Below are positions 1-12,100 of a stretch of 64,000 nt of DNA, in pieces. The notes under the pieces were generated by a model that had not been told where the DNA came from, ran no database searches, and worked only from the letters and a program-made list of their open reading frames with translations. The DNA is taken from the NCBI GenBank assembly GCA_914767715.1, contig OU612067.1:6510001-6574000 (forward strand), in the 5' to 3' direction. Every line of letters begins with the position of its first letter. Positions within the stretch are counted from its first letter, which is position 1. A program made the position numbers and the translations under genes. The stretch comes from Membranipora membranacea. Its lineage: Eukaryota; Bryozoa; Gymnolaemata; Cheilostomatida; Membraniporidae.

Positions 1-949
1 TTTGAATCTTTTGATGTCTGAGGTGTTTTAATCGGTTACAGCCTGCTAGTTGTTGAATTGTTACCTATTTAATTAATATTAATTTGTTTGTTTTTACTAT
101 ATGATACTTATCTTCATTTTGATCTGATTTACATAAAGCTATTCTGACAATAAAATTGATAATCAGGGTTATTTTGTACCCACTGTATAATGTGACGCTG
201 CTCCAAAATGGAGATTTCAGCCACCTTGAGCTGCTATTTGATTGCACTTATTTATGCACTAGCAGCCGGTTCAATGAAATACACACAAAACCAGATTTAA
301 GCACAGTGATATGAGGACATTCCTGGAAATGCAGGTGATTGTATTCGGACTGGTTTAGAGGCTTCCTAACTCCTAACTGTATGGATTTCTAGGTTTCACA
401 ATCTTTTTTTTATTGGTAAAACATTTATTTTAATGATTATCAATTTTTGGATATATTTTTGGATTAGTTGACGAAAGATGGCTGTTGTTGTTCTTTGGAG
501 TTGACTTTCTTAGCGTGTTTGTGGTGCAGTGGTAGTTAAAGTGCTCGAAGTCTGCCAAGGTTGCTGGTAGTGGCATTCCATTACCAACTGTGTGACCTTT
601 CGTCCACCTGCAACACATGCAGAGTTTGAGCACTAAAACTAGTGTAGCGGTGATGATGGCAAATGAAGGTCATTAGGAATGTGTACATAACATAACAACA
701 ATGACATTGTGTCATAAGATTAAAAAGTAGTGATGGGGTTACCATCATAGTAGGGTTACTGAGTAGTAGCCAGCTTACTGAGAGTACATAGATTAATTAC
801 CATTACTGTGGGTAGTATTTGATGGTGATTGATAGTAATTTCTGTACTCTTGTGGTTACAAGCTGACAGAAATGTTACATTGAGTAGTTCAACCAGGAGG
901 TTTGCAATATATTACCTATAAAACTTTGCATTGTTAATGATCAGGGACA
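1..949. other. Upstream region, no gene seen
   Basis: AT-rich sequence without a convincing exon. A diverged single arm of the hairpin MITE found at 3190 and 62287 lies at about 537-590 (aagtgctcgaagt..gctggtagtggcattcc). A TATAAAA at 917-923 is too near the ATG at 950 to be a normal TATA box unless the leader is very short. Confidence 0.4.
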
Positions 950-1889
950 ATGCGTCGGTTTACACTGTATACTATTCTCTTCATTTTGGGATTTCTGCGC
1001 ACTGGAATATCAACGGTTGGCAGCGATGAAGTAGTAGAATCAGATAACGCAACAGTAGTGACAAAGGACTCAGAGAACAACCTGGTGGAGTCATTTATCG
1101 AGAAGGAAGGGGAGGGTGCAGGTCTGTTTGCCTCACCAGGTCCCTCACTTAGCCTCGTACCGCAACTCTGGGAGTCGGTGAAAGTTTCACAATATCAGGT
1201 CAAGCTACAGTTTGTTGTTACCAACTTCAGTAAATGGCTGATGACACATGTGTTTTCTAAAATGATCAAGGGACAGCTGAGTCAGCTACCAAACTTCATC
1301 GGACCAGGCCTGAAGGAGTACGCGTTAGCATGGCAAGATGAATTCTGGTCGTCAAGTGAAGGTCTTCTTACTTGGGCTATAAACGGTACTTCTTTGATGT
1401 ATTGTATGGTGTATTGGCGTGTTGAAGATAGCGATTGGCATCGTCGTTGTCCGAATAGGTTCGGCATTGGCTGCTTTAGCAGCGCAGCACAAGCGCTGAT
1501 TGTGTCGAGTAAGATTGTTGAAGAATCGAAAGGTGAAGCTAAAAATTCTGCTGTAAACGACAATCTGGATTGGACTTATTCTCATAGCGATTCCATTTCA
1601 ATTTTCCATTGTGCGGAGGAGTTTTGCATTCAAGGACTCTTCCCACCAGGTGTGCAATCTATAATCCGCATTTCACTTCTACCTCTGTACGCGGAAGATT
1701 GGAAAGCTTCTGACAAGATTGATCAGCAACACATTGAGCTTCTTAAAAACTCTACACACACCGAAATCGACCAGCAGCTTGTGTGTGACACAAATTATCG
1801 AGTTGTAAAAATCGTTCTGCTGACCTGTGCTCTATTAATGGTGAAGATCATAGTTCTTGTATGCTTTCTATCTCGTCGAATGTGCCCAG
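950..1889 (+). CDS. Variable-type first exon 1a: signal peptide, actinoporin-like(?) ectodomain, one TM helix
   Basis: This 313-codon exon opens with ATG at 950 and a hydrophobic signal peptide. An acidic linker, a folded ectodomain of about 200 residues and a hydrophobic helix near residues 285-307 follow, then a short basic/cysteine tail. Potential N-glycosylation sites are NFS, NGT and NST. The core around residues 85-185 has beta-strand-like blocks (VVTNFSKW, then LLTWAING, then YWRV and FGIGCF). Their order loosely recalls the actinoporin-like beta-sandwich family; that is a remote, by-eye resemblance only, and pore formation should not be assumed because the protein is membrane-anchored. 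The open frame runs to a TAG at 1892, but the stop lies inside a strong donor, CCCAG|GTTAGT, at 1889/1890. I therefore read it as an exon that splices in phase 1 to the shared tail exons from 5055. Its near-twin at 3398 has the same donor. If unspliced, it would be a 314-aa single-exon protein. Confidence 0.7.
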
Positions 1890-1930
1890 GTTAGTGAAGT
1901 GTAGTTTAAAACTCAATTTATCGTTGTAAC

Positions 1931-2035
1931 ATCATTGTTAGCCCGTTTTGTTTCAGTTTTTATATAGGACATGCTACACTATGATAGTGTAGCATGTCCT
2001 ACATGAAAACCGAAACAAAACCGGCTAACCATGAT
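1931..2035. repeat. Hairpin MITE in the intron after exon 1a
   Basis: Two arms of about 50 bp form a near-perfect palindrome. The centre reads ggacatgctacacta/tgatagtgtagcatgtcc, and the outer parts read gttagcccgttttgtttc and gaaacaaaaccggctaac. It begins about 40 bp after the exon 1a donor. No coding capacity. Confidence 0.7.
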
Positions 2036-3189
2036 ACATAAGCGATTATATTGGTTTGTTTCACTGTTTGATTACACTCCATTCACCTCAATATTAAAAT
2101 ATTTTCGGGCAAATAAAAATATTCTGTTAAAACTGGAAAATCCGGGTGTTTGACAAAATCTGCTCAATGCCTAACATTGTAACGCAGCAAGAATTACATG
2201 TATGTATTACATTGTAAATTGCGGAACGAAACTAAAAAAAGCTCCATCCACTAAAATGTGTGGAATTATAATAACCACATTTCATATGAACTTCGGAATA
2301 ATCAAGATTGATTTAACTTGTCACCTCCTGGTTTGTCACCGATCTGCCACAAAAAGGACTCGTACTTGGAAATCCCGATCATCAGTCTTTGTTCTAACCG
2401 CTATGTCAGCAAGCTCTCACTAGATTGAACAAATCAGCACAAACTAGATATCTATGCTCAGCTCGATCCGATCGGCGTTCCCAATCCCATGGTGCTACCT
2501 CATGGAGCAAAGTGAATGGCTTTGGGGAGACACCAGGTTGAATCCTCGTGCCTTCTAGGCAGCACCTGACTGTTCCGAATTCTATGGAGCTCTAATGATA
2601 CGATTGTCATAATAGTTCCTTGACATACAAATTTACAGATTACGGCCAATGTTGTTGATGTCAGTCCACAAGAAAGAATGTGTTGCAACCAGTTACCCTA
2701 ACAAACCTGTTCACTATCGCAATTCCATTTTATGAAGCGGTGTGGACCTGGCAACCACACTTTTATTCTTTGAACCAGTTTTAACTATTGGTGTTTTCCT
2801 AGGTCCCTGTTTGGATTGTTAGGAGTTGAAGAGTTCTCTACCAATGAAGACATATCTTCAGTAGGGGTTGTACTTCGACTAGATTTGGAAGTTGTCGGCT
2901 CACAACCAAGTAAATAATTTCTAATTGTGCTTATGACTATTTTTACTGTGTCACGCCAATGTGTGCGCAAGGCGTATGTAGTGAAGTAGTGACATAATGA
3001 TCGATAAGTAATGCGCAGACACACATATGGAGGCAAGATCGGAGGCTACCAGTAATACTCGATTATACTGAAACAATACAATCACATAATACTGTGTTTT
3101 GTTATCAATTAACTAACTATTGTTAGCTGTGCAGGTTGTTATTTGGTTTTGATTAATAGTGTTTTAGTTTAAGTGCTCAAACAGTTTAA

Positions 3190-3256
3190 GTGCTGGTAGA
3201 GGCATTTCATTCTCAACCACTGAAAGTGGTTGATAATGAAATGCCTCTACCAGCAT
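3190..3256. repeat. Hairpin MITE, family 'GGTAGAGGCATTTCATT', copy 1
   Basis: Arms of 31 bp (tgctggtagaggcatttcat at the outer end) separated by 4-5 bases. It lies about 140 bp upstream of the exon 1b start codon. A longer copy of the same family is at 62287-62394. Confidence 0.75.
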
Positions 3257-3397
3257 CTTGCATTCTCTATAATAGTGTTTTTGAGTACTATTGAGGTACT
3301 ATTGGATACCTAAAGTGAGTTGTGTTTGAGAAAGATGATTGCAGCGATAGGATGGTTATAACTTGACGTCCTTTCCCCTTTGGAGTGATAAAGGACA

Positions 3398-6300
3398 ATG
3401 GATTGGCTTTCGCTCAGCATCCTCTTGTTTTTGGGTGTGCTGACTACAGTAAAATCGAAAACTAGCGGCAGCGATACAGATAACACAACAGTCACAGTGA
3501 CAACAGGCTCAAAGAACACTTTGATAGAGAAATTTATTGAACAAGAAAAAGGATCGACAGACTTGTTTGTTAGACCAGGAGCCTCTCTCAGTCTTGTATC
3601 ACTGTTCTGGGAATCTATCGGTAGATCGCAGTACGAGAGTAAGGTGCAGCTTGTAGTAACTAACTTTAGTAAATGGCCCATGATTCAGGTCTTCTCCAAA
3701 ATCATTAAAGGACAGCTGAACCAGCTTCCAAACCTCATTGGACCGGGTTTGAAAGAGTACGCACTAGCATGGCAAGATGAATTTTGGTCGTCGAGTGAGG
3801 GACTTATTACTTGGGCTATAAACGGTACTTCTTTAAAGTACTGCATGGTGTATTGGCGAGTGGAAAACAGTGAAAGGCATCGTCGCTGTCGCAATAGGTT
3901 TGGCATCGGATGCTTCATCAGCAGATCCAAAGCGATGGATGTATCGCTTAAAATTGCTGAAGAATCGGAAAGCGATGCTCAAAATTCCGCAGTGGCCGAT
4001 AATTTGGACTGGACATACTCCCACAAGGATTCCATATCGCTTGTCCATTGTACAGAGGAGTTTTGTATTCAAGGTCTCTTCTCTCCAAATGTACAATCAC
4101 TGATGCATATTTCACTTACACCTCTTCTTGCAAAAGACTGGAAAGCTTCCAACGGAATTAAGCAGTATGAAATTGAGCTTCTCAAAAACTCTACACACAT
4201 CGAAATTAACCAGCAATTTGGGTGTGACACTAATTACCGAGTTTTGAAGATCATTGTGCTGGCCTGTGCTCTATTGATGGTGAAGATCATACTTCTAGTA
4301 TGCTATCTATCCCGATGCCTGTGCCCAGGTTAGTGAGAGGTCTCAAACAGCTATGTGAGGCTACGATAAGTATACTTTCAGTGCAGTAGGTACTGTCAGC
4401 GCTACTGATTATGCCCCTGTTACGTCTTTAAGAACAACCAGTGACATCTTACAGCAATGTTGCCCACATCCTTGCCATCTGCTCTCTGTTGTTCATCTTA
4501 TTTAATTTGCTTCATAAGTTAAAGTACTCTCCATTTTTGTCCCATCACCCGATTAGTCTGATAAAGAGAAATCTTTACACTATTCTATTTTTTTCACGGA
4601 CATCCTACTCTTAGATGCACCCGCTTTGATTTCATCACCATTAAGATTACCAGGTTGACTTCCTTACAATTCACATAGTTAATGACACTTTTGTAATGTC
4701 AACGCCAGTATCCTGATATAATTCAAAATCAAACAATCATCAAAGCAAACGCAAGTTATTTAGAATATTTTCTAGGTGAGACTGAACTTTCTATAAGACG
4801 TATTATCTGTGTTAAGTTCTTGGTTGAAAAATATGAATGATCATACTAACAATTTCTCATCTGCCGATCAATTATGCCAAAGCATTTTAACCTGAGTGGA
4901 ACCCCAACAATTTGAACAGGGGTCACAAGCAAACTAGAACCAGTATAGCTGCATCGATGTAGTGTCAGCGATATAACTATTATGTATTGATATTATATGA
5001 TATGCGATTGTTACATGAATTTACAATTTGTTTAATTCCTGCTGGTTGTTACAGGGAAAGCGTCTCAGTTCACGGTGAAATATCTCAGATGTTACACAAA
5101 GTATAACTGGATGTATAAGTGTCTTCTCCAGGTTAGTGGTATATCTCTCAAGGTTTTATGGAGCAGCCCGCCATATTCGGTCAGCTTGATAAACATCAGA
5201 GGTGGCCCTGAAAATTTGGTTTAAGTGAATCAGTCCATAACCATGGGAATCTTGGGATTGCCCCTCCGCCCATATTCCTCTCAGCATACCTCCCCCCCTA
5301 CTCTTCTGTTTTACAATATTCAACATAGGAAGTGGATTTTTGGTTTTCCTAGCACAAATTTCAAAATGTTTGAGTTAAAAGTTTTGCCAATTGAGCCAGT
5401 ATTGTAACCAAATCATTCATTGATATACATGAACCATAGGTCTGTGCCCGTTCATCAAATTAAAATGCCGACAAGATGCCGACAAAAATCCAAAGTTTCC
5501 TTAATATTAAATGAATGTTTTGCAAAGCATGTATATGTATGAGTATCCCACAATGCAATTCTCAAAATTTTTTATTGAGACCAGGGCAATGAGAGTATTC
5601 GCAAGAGCGACTTTGGTTTAATGAGAATTCCAGGTTAAACATAATATATTGTTGGAGTGTTGCCAGTATGAATTTTTAAATGATCCATAACTGAGAATGT
5701 TATGCCTGCAAGTGGGACTTTTGACATCAAAAAGTGCCGATTTTGCAACAGCGTCAGGCTATTCTCACTTTCAGATTTTATCCAAATATTGATTTTAATT
5801 TTAATCATCAATAGTGCTTTCGCTTAGTTCTTAAATTAGGGAGTATATAGACTGTTATGACTGTTGCTATACTTGTAGTCCCTACTCAATTATCAATTTG
5901 ATTCTATTCCCTTGAAAGTACTCTTGAGCTAATAAGTACACACACATGTACGCCTTCAACAAAATATCAAAATATGGCAAGTGTCAAACTTTATTTATTT
6001 AATCTACGACACAGCGTTTCACACTCTTCACTGTTGCTCAAATATTCTTCATCGTCTCACACTTATTACGATTCCGATGTCTAGGCACACTTTTGGCCAG
6101 GTTTTCTTCATACAAAATAAATAGGAACATTGGTGGGGAGAGTACTCATGGATAATGGGGGGGGGGGGGGGGGGGCTTTAAAGAAGTTAAATCTTAACAT
6201 CAAAACTAACTGTTTGGATATAGAGAAAAATTTAAAGTGCAGCTAATTTTACGTTTCTAGTTCGTTTGCACTGTTTAACTGGATCAAAGCAATAATTACT

Positions 6301-8640
6301 ACCAATTACTAGCAATTATTAGAATATGAGGCATTGATAAAAGTGAAATATTTATAATATCATAATTAGTAGCCATTTATTCAATTAGTTGTCATTTAAT
6401 CATTGAATGTCCGCACTACATTGACTGTTGGAGTTGGCTTAACACGTTATAAGAGAAGATAACTACACCCACAGTCTTGCTATTCCTTGAGTTGCACCGT
6501 GGAGTTTCGGACACAGTTTGGGTTTATGTCCCAAACTCCCTAGGTGCACTGAACTGAACCTAAACCATAACTAAATGCAGTAACACTGCAATAAAACCCG
6601 ATCACCCATTTATGCTCAGTTACGTCACAAGGAATCATGCTGGTGTATTGTAAATGGTCTTCATTCAAATCAGGGACATCATTACGAATTAAGTGCTTAC
6701 TGTATGTGAGATATTGCAAATTCACTAGATCCCCAATCATTATTGAGAATTGTTTTGGCTCGAACTTCGGCAAGAACCCAACTATTCTCATGTAGTTTAA
6801 CACATATTGCGCATATTGACACATTATGTGCAGGGCACAGTAGGAGTGAACTTGTTTTAAGTTTATGCATATTGAGTAGAAAACTTTAACTGAAAGCAAA
6901 CACATCTTTGCTCTACACCGAACCAGATATGGTAGGAGGTCCCACCCTCCCTGACTGAATATTATATAAAGTTTCACCCCATTATTTGCCAGCTCTATCT
7001 CCTGCTGTGAAACCAGCTGTACCGAACTCAGGGAATTCTAGCGCTTATCTCACCCTAAGTCACTGTTTAATGTGTTACAGAATTATGAGATTACGGTGTT
7101 AGCGAGGAATGATGAAGGAGAGTTTGTAGAGAGAGAAGAAAACGGAATAGCCTATTATAAGGTAATAGTTACTTATAGTCACATTAAGATCATAATGTAC
7201 TCCTTGTATATCGCACAAATGTAATGCAAACGATTCTATAAATTCATCTGAGCCAAATATTTTTGTAGGACCATTTCACCGCAGTTCGAGAAGTTAAATG
7301 CATAGGTGAGTGAAATATTTGTGGGAGGAAAAGTTCATCATTACATAGTTACTTGAAATAATTAAATCTTTTGCTAGCTATTATTTTGTCAAAAGCTTGC
7401 TTTTTCAAAACTCCCTAGTGAAAATTTGTTACTAGCTAAAATTAAGACAAAGTATCTTAACAAAACCCAAACCAATTATTACTTCTCAAGGATATGAATC
7501 AACACTAACGATAGATATATATATATCAAGCTCAGTTACCTTGCTGTTGTCTTCTTGACCACTTAGACATGGTTTGTTTGGTTTTGATCTAACATCATTA
7601 TTTTCATGTTTACAGAAAGTTTTGTACCATGAATGAGTAGTTCATGCGGGCAAAAACCTGTGGCCGCATGAATTAGGGTAATGAATTAGTCTTTAAAATT
7701 GATATACTTACTCACTTGCTCATACTATATTGATTATAAGTACAATTTTACCTGCATATTATTTCGAATGACAGGTATATTGATGCATAAATATATTTTA
7801 CTTGCAGATCAAAGCTCTGCCCTATGCTCTGTATCTAAATAAGTCATGTGATGAGGAGTTTGGAGCTGGAGAGCTGCTGATTGGTCAGAAAGGGCCTGTT
7901 ATCAGAACTGGTCGGCTCAGTCAGCAGGAATATTTCTTTAAACTGTTCACTCCAGAGCAACTCCAACAGGTAAACCTCGGCATCTTATTATTATATCCAC
8001 TGACATGCCATTTCCAACGAACGAAAACAGAAAGTTGCCAAATGCTTGTACAGGGTTAGATATGTTCCCCTAGACGATCAATAGGGCCTACCAACCGGGG
8101 TTTTAATCTGATGAAATGGGGTTATGAAAACTTAGCTTCAATGCTTGGTAGAATATTTGTGATGTTTCATCATAGAGGCATTAGAATACCAGATATGGCA
8201 TTTGGAAAACATGAAGAAAGGGAAAGGCACATCATAACGAGTAAATTCATTCAAAAAAGTTTCCTCTTGCACTCAAATCCCTAGGAGCCAGTGAGCTGTA
8301 TGTTCACCTCACAATATTTGAAAAGTAGTTTTCCTCATTATCTATCATTGAGATTTAGTGAAAATGAAACTTTACAGTTTCATTTTCACTATATGTATTT
8401 TCATCTAGCCTGGTATTGGCTCTCTCCCACTTACCAGCTACTCAGAGCCGTCAACACGTTGGCTACACGTCTAATGTTACATTCTATTACTTTACCAAGG
8501 CGGAGATGAATGGTACAGATAAGAGTGAGGGTGCCAGTGATCCTCTCGTTAAGTCTCAGCTGACGATGAGCTCTTCTAGTCAGACAACAAACTCTGTGGG
8601 TGCTGACTCAGTCGAGCTCACTGTTCTAAATACCAACTGA
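3398..8640 (+). CDS. Membrane-anchored protein: ectodomain exon 1b spliced to cytoplasmic-tail exons
   Basis: Proposed exons are 3398-4328, 5055-5131, 7081-7161, 7808-7969 and 8446-8640: 1,446 nt, 481 aa, all junction phases agreeing (1,0,0,0). Exon 1b encodes a signal peptide, an ectodomain closely similar to exon 1a and a TM helix near residues 282-304. The tail exons encode about 170 residues, beginning KASQFTVKYLRCYTK and ending in a Ser/Thr-rich stretch before TGA at 8638-8640. Exons 5055-5131 and 7081-7161 are each open only in the frame dictated by the previous exon, which is good evidence for splicing. The last acceptor could also be at 8408, but only 8446 fits the phase. I do not recognise the tail. 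The ectodomain is at best distantly actinoporin-like. Exon 1a could be an alternative start to the same tail. A possible AATAAA lies at 8961-8966. Confidence 0.65.
4329..7080 (+). other. Introns and exon 5055-5131 between ectodomain and tail
   Basis: Apart from exon 5055-5131 this is non-coding. It contains an uninterrupted run of 19 G at 6157-6175, a likely length-unstable or assembly-sensitive site. An antisense open frame at 6540-6977 has no recognisable domain and crosses a motif (ggtcccaccctccctga) that recurs at about 50489, so it is probably repeat-derived. Confidence 0.4.
7269..7305 (+). other. Candidate 37-nt cassette exon in the tail region
   Basis: The segment is bounded by a good acceptor (TTTTTGTAG) and a strong donor (G|GTGAGTG). 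It is open in the frame continuing from exon 7081-7161, but its length is not a multiple of three. Including it shifts exon 7808-7969 into a frame that meets TAA after about 12 codons; skipping it keeps the frame. It may be a regulated 'poison' cassette or a chance pair of splice-like sites. Confidence 0.35.
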
Positions 8641-9161
8641 AAAGTATAGGTGATTTTTACCTGCTTGAGACTGTCTCAGACAACTGCCACAGAACAACTG
8701 CGTAAAACTCAAATGCTGTTTCACTGCAGCCATCTATAGAACCTGCTATCATCAGAATGAAATTGTATAATGGAACCGGCAATATAGCTAGAATGAGGGC
8801 TCTTACATTTTCTGATTGCTCACATTTATATAGAAATACATACTGAACTGTGTAATACAGTCATGTAAATTTTTATTTTATTTACAAATGAAAAATGCTC
8901 ACTCAGTTTAAAAAAAGCTTGAAACCAGTTTATTATATGCAATGAAACGGATTTTGCTTTAATAAAATATAGTTCATCAATCAAAAGCACAACATTACCA
9001 TTATTATTATGCTATGTACTGAAAAGCTTTTTAAAATGAAGGAGCCTTTCTCCAAATACAATTATACATAATGTTTGGGTACATAACATTTGTTCAGAGA
9101 TACAATACAACAAGCTGTAATAAATACACTATTATATGGATACTCAACTTGTAATGTAACA
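8641..9161. other. Convergent intergenic/3' region
   Basis: Only 521 bp separate the plus-strand stop at 8640 from the minus-strand stop at 9162. A plus-strand AATAAA is at 8961-8966, and a minus-strand AATAAA (tttatt on plus) is at about 8872-8877. The two 3' UTRs may therefore overlap tail to tail. No other feature is visible. Confidence 0.45.
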
Positions 9162-12100
9162 TTAATCATCACAATCAATAAGGTCAGCTTTGGCACAAGT
9201 CTTTTGTGATTGGAGTGAAATTTCCTCCACAAAAAAATGGAATGAGGAAGAACGGCCAGTTGTTGTATATCCCATGTCATTCTCCTGGTCACAGTTTCCC
9301 ACGTTGTATGCGATTGTCACCGAACCGGCAGGAACGGGGCTGTTACATATTCCTGAAACTAAGCAGAGAGGAGATTGTAGTAGGTTACTGTAAAATTAGC
9401 CCTGATCAAGGAAGCCCAAAAAAAATCATAAACACTTCAAAGTCTAAAACATAGCAATAAGGACTTAGTTTTCATATTTTTAATGTCCATAATATACTAC
9501 CGTGTGGAATTAAGGCGTCTTATAGACTTATATGTTACATATACCTGAAACTAAACACCAAAAAGTTTGTCTTAGGTTACTGTAAAGTTAACCCTGATCA
9601 AGGTAATGAGTCGCAGAGCTGCCATATTTACCAGGCTAAATATTACATCATCAATATCTGAAAACATGATCTAAAATTACATCGGGATCCTGAATAATTA
9701 GTCCGATAGAATTTCAGGTCCTTCTTCAACTGGCCACATTGAAAACCTTCACAGCCATTTTCATTTTCACAGATGACATTCTTCTTTTGCAAATTTTTAT
9801 ATAAGCCGTAAAAGGAAGCAGGGGAGACCTTTTGCTGTAAAAACAACTTGGTTTCAGCTAACCAAGTTTGCTGACTCTACGCTGGGTAACACTTCAGCTT
9901 AGGGGAGGTTCCAAGACATTGCTGTAATGATGATAGAGCACAGGCTAAATATTGACAGGAACAGGAAACTGCTCTGTGGTATTTTATTTTAGCTGAGTTT
10001 GAGGACCTGATGGATAAAATGTTTCACAAGAATTCTGGCTGAATAATCATCTGAATTAGATTTTGTCTTTTTCCCTATGCAGAAGGTGCAATCTGCTATT
10101 AATCAATGAGAAGTTGTTTGAAACCCTGGTTGCCCTTTAATGCAAAGTGCAACATGACTTTTCGCATAACTTTGGTAACAAACAGTAAACACACACATAC
10201 AATGATATTTTACCTTGCATTGGATAATTTAGGTTGACATGTTTATCGAAGTATGCTATCCCTTCTACCGAACATTCAGCTCCGTTAACTGTAAAATACC
10301 TGAAATATAATAAGATTGATTAGTTGATTGCACGATGGGCAGGAGAGTCAGCTTATAGTGTGCTCGTTTCAATGCAGTATTAAATTATGAGGCCCAATGC
10401 CAGAAATACATAAAGATTTGGTATTACTTGATTAATCAATTACATAAGATTGAGAGCTATGTCAAACCTGGCGCTGCGCTCGGATAGAAGGAAATCGTCA
10501 TCCAACATGGCCAGTAACGCTACGCTCTGAAGATTATTAATACGATTATTAAGGTTTTACTGGATTGGCCATCCTAGCTTTGTCACGCGGCCATGTTTTG
10601 TGTTTTTTTTTGGAGTGGCCTTGTATTTCTTGCTATAATATGAGGAGTAGACTTTTGGATTTTTCGCTCTAATCTGCACAAACTTGAGCTTTGACTTTTT
10701 TTATCCATAGGCAAGGCATAGGTCATTTATCATATTCCAAATAAACATAAGTAAGTTGAATTGCACTAAATTCTTGCAGTAATTATGTGAATAGCGAGAA
10801 GTACAAGACCACTCCCAAAATCAAAAAGCCGAAAACCGTTGCCAAGTCTATGGCCATACAGCCTGTCTAGCCCTTCGGATAGGCTTCAGTGATTGATAGT
10901 GAGGAGTTGGTACAGTTATGTTACTGATTCTCATGATAATCCCAGACGTAAACAAAGACTGACTTACCATCGTGAGCATGGGTTAGTGTTACTGTTGGGC
11001 ATGGTGCTCTTATGTGTCCCAGATGATGTCAGCCTTAAAACTGTGAGCTCATTGTTCTTAGTGTAGTCAAAGGATATGATCTCACCTACTCGAATACTTA
11101 CTCCAGGTTGGCCGTAGCCATGGAACCTGTACACATTTTGATATGCATTCTTCAGGATCCTTCCATCTGAAGTGATTACTGTAAAAATAAACAAGGTACC
11201 TCTTCACCGTCATTCAAACAACTCTTTATAATACGAAATAGAAATTTTTCTTCATGACTGTGTTATTATGTTTATTGGAACATCGATATTCATAGTTAGA
11301 CAGGGATGGCTGATAAGTCAATGGCTATTTCCATGATTTTGTAATGGATTTAAAAGGTTTTAGCAGGTAACAAATTAATAATAACAATAATAATTTCTAT
11401 GAATCTCATATTATCCCTCCCATATAATACCCATGCATAATACTGGCTTTCATACTCATACATACATGTACACTGCAATGAATAATTTGTTTACCTGCAT
11501 CTAATCTTTGGTTAGACCGAATCTCCTCAATGTGCATACGTGCGCCATCATAGAATCCATTCCATGTTTCAGGATCACTCGCGGTACTGCTCGCTACACA
11601 TCCCTTAAGTTTAACTATTATCGTATATTCTCCAGCTGGAAGGTTCTCACAGACTGCCTCCACTAGTAAACAGAAATGAGGCTTGATTACTTGAGTGTTT
11701 GTAAAATTGACTGGATGGTAAATCAATCAACCTTTGCTCCGGTCTCACAAAACTCTAAACAGGAGATTCATCCGTAAGGTAAAAACTCAATGGAAGCGAA
11801 TTTTCGCTCACTCAAATATTATTCAATATTTTGGCGTGATTGATCTTTCAGCAGATGAGCGTAAGATCAATATTTTGGGATGCTTACATGTGTAGGTCTC
11901 ATACATATTCTGGGTATTTAGTTTGCAGTCCTCATAGTCAGAGTCACAGAATATTGACATATCACCTTCGGGGGAGCATTCTACATCTTCATCAACAAAT
12001 AGCGCCCTGAAAAATACAATTTTTCCTTTCTTATAATGTAACATATTATAGGTGAAAAAAATATGGGGCGCTTCACGCATTTGTAACCGAAAGTGACGAT

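Noticed and set aside
1282-1585. Antisense open frames opposite exon 1a (and similar ones opposite exon 1b)
   Set aside because: Shadows of the real frames; the same shadows occur in both paralogues because the sense sequence is alike.
6540-6977. 145-aa open frame on the minus strand
   Set aside because: No domain, signal or splice context; it overlaps an intron of the plus-strand gene and shares a motif with a repeat near 50.49 kb.
9643-9846. 67-aa Cys-containing open frame on the minus strand, in the last intron of copy A
   Set aside because: It has no equivalent in copy B and would break the otherwise perfect phase chain.
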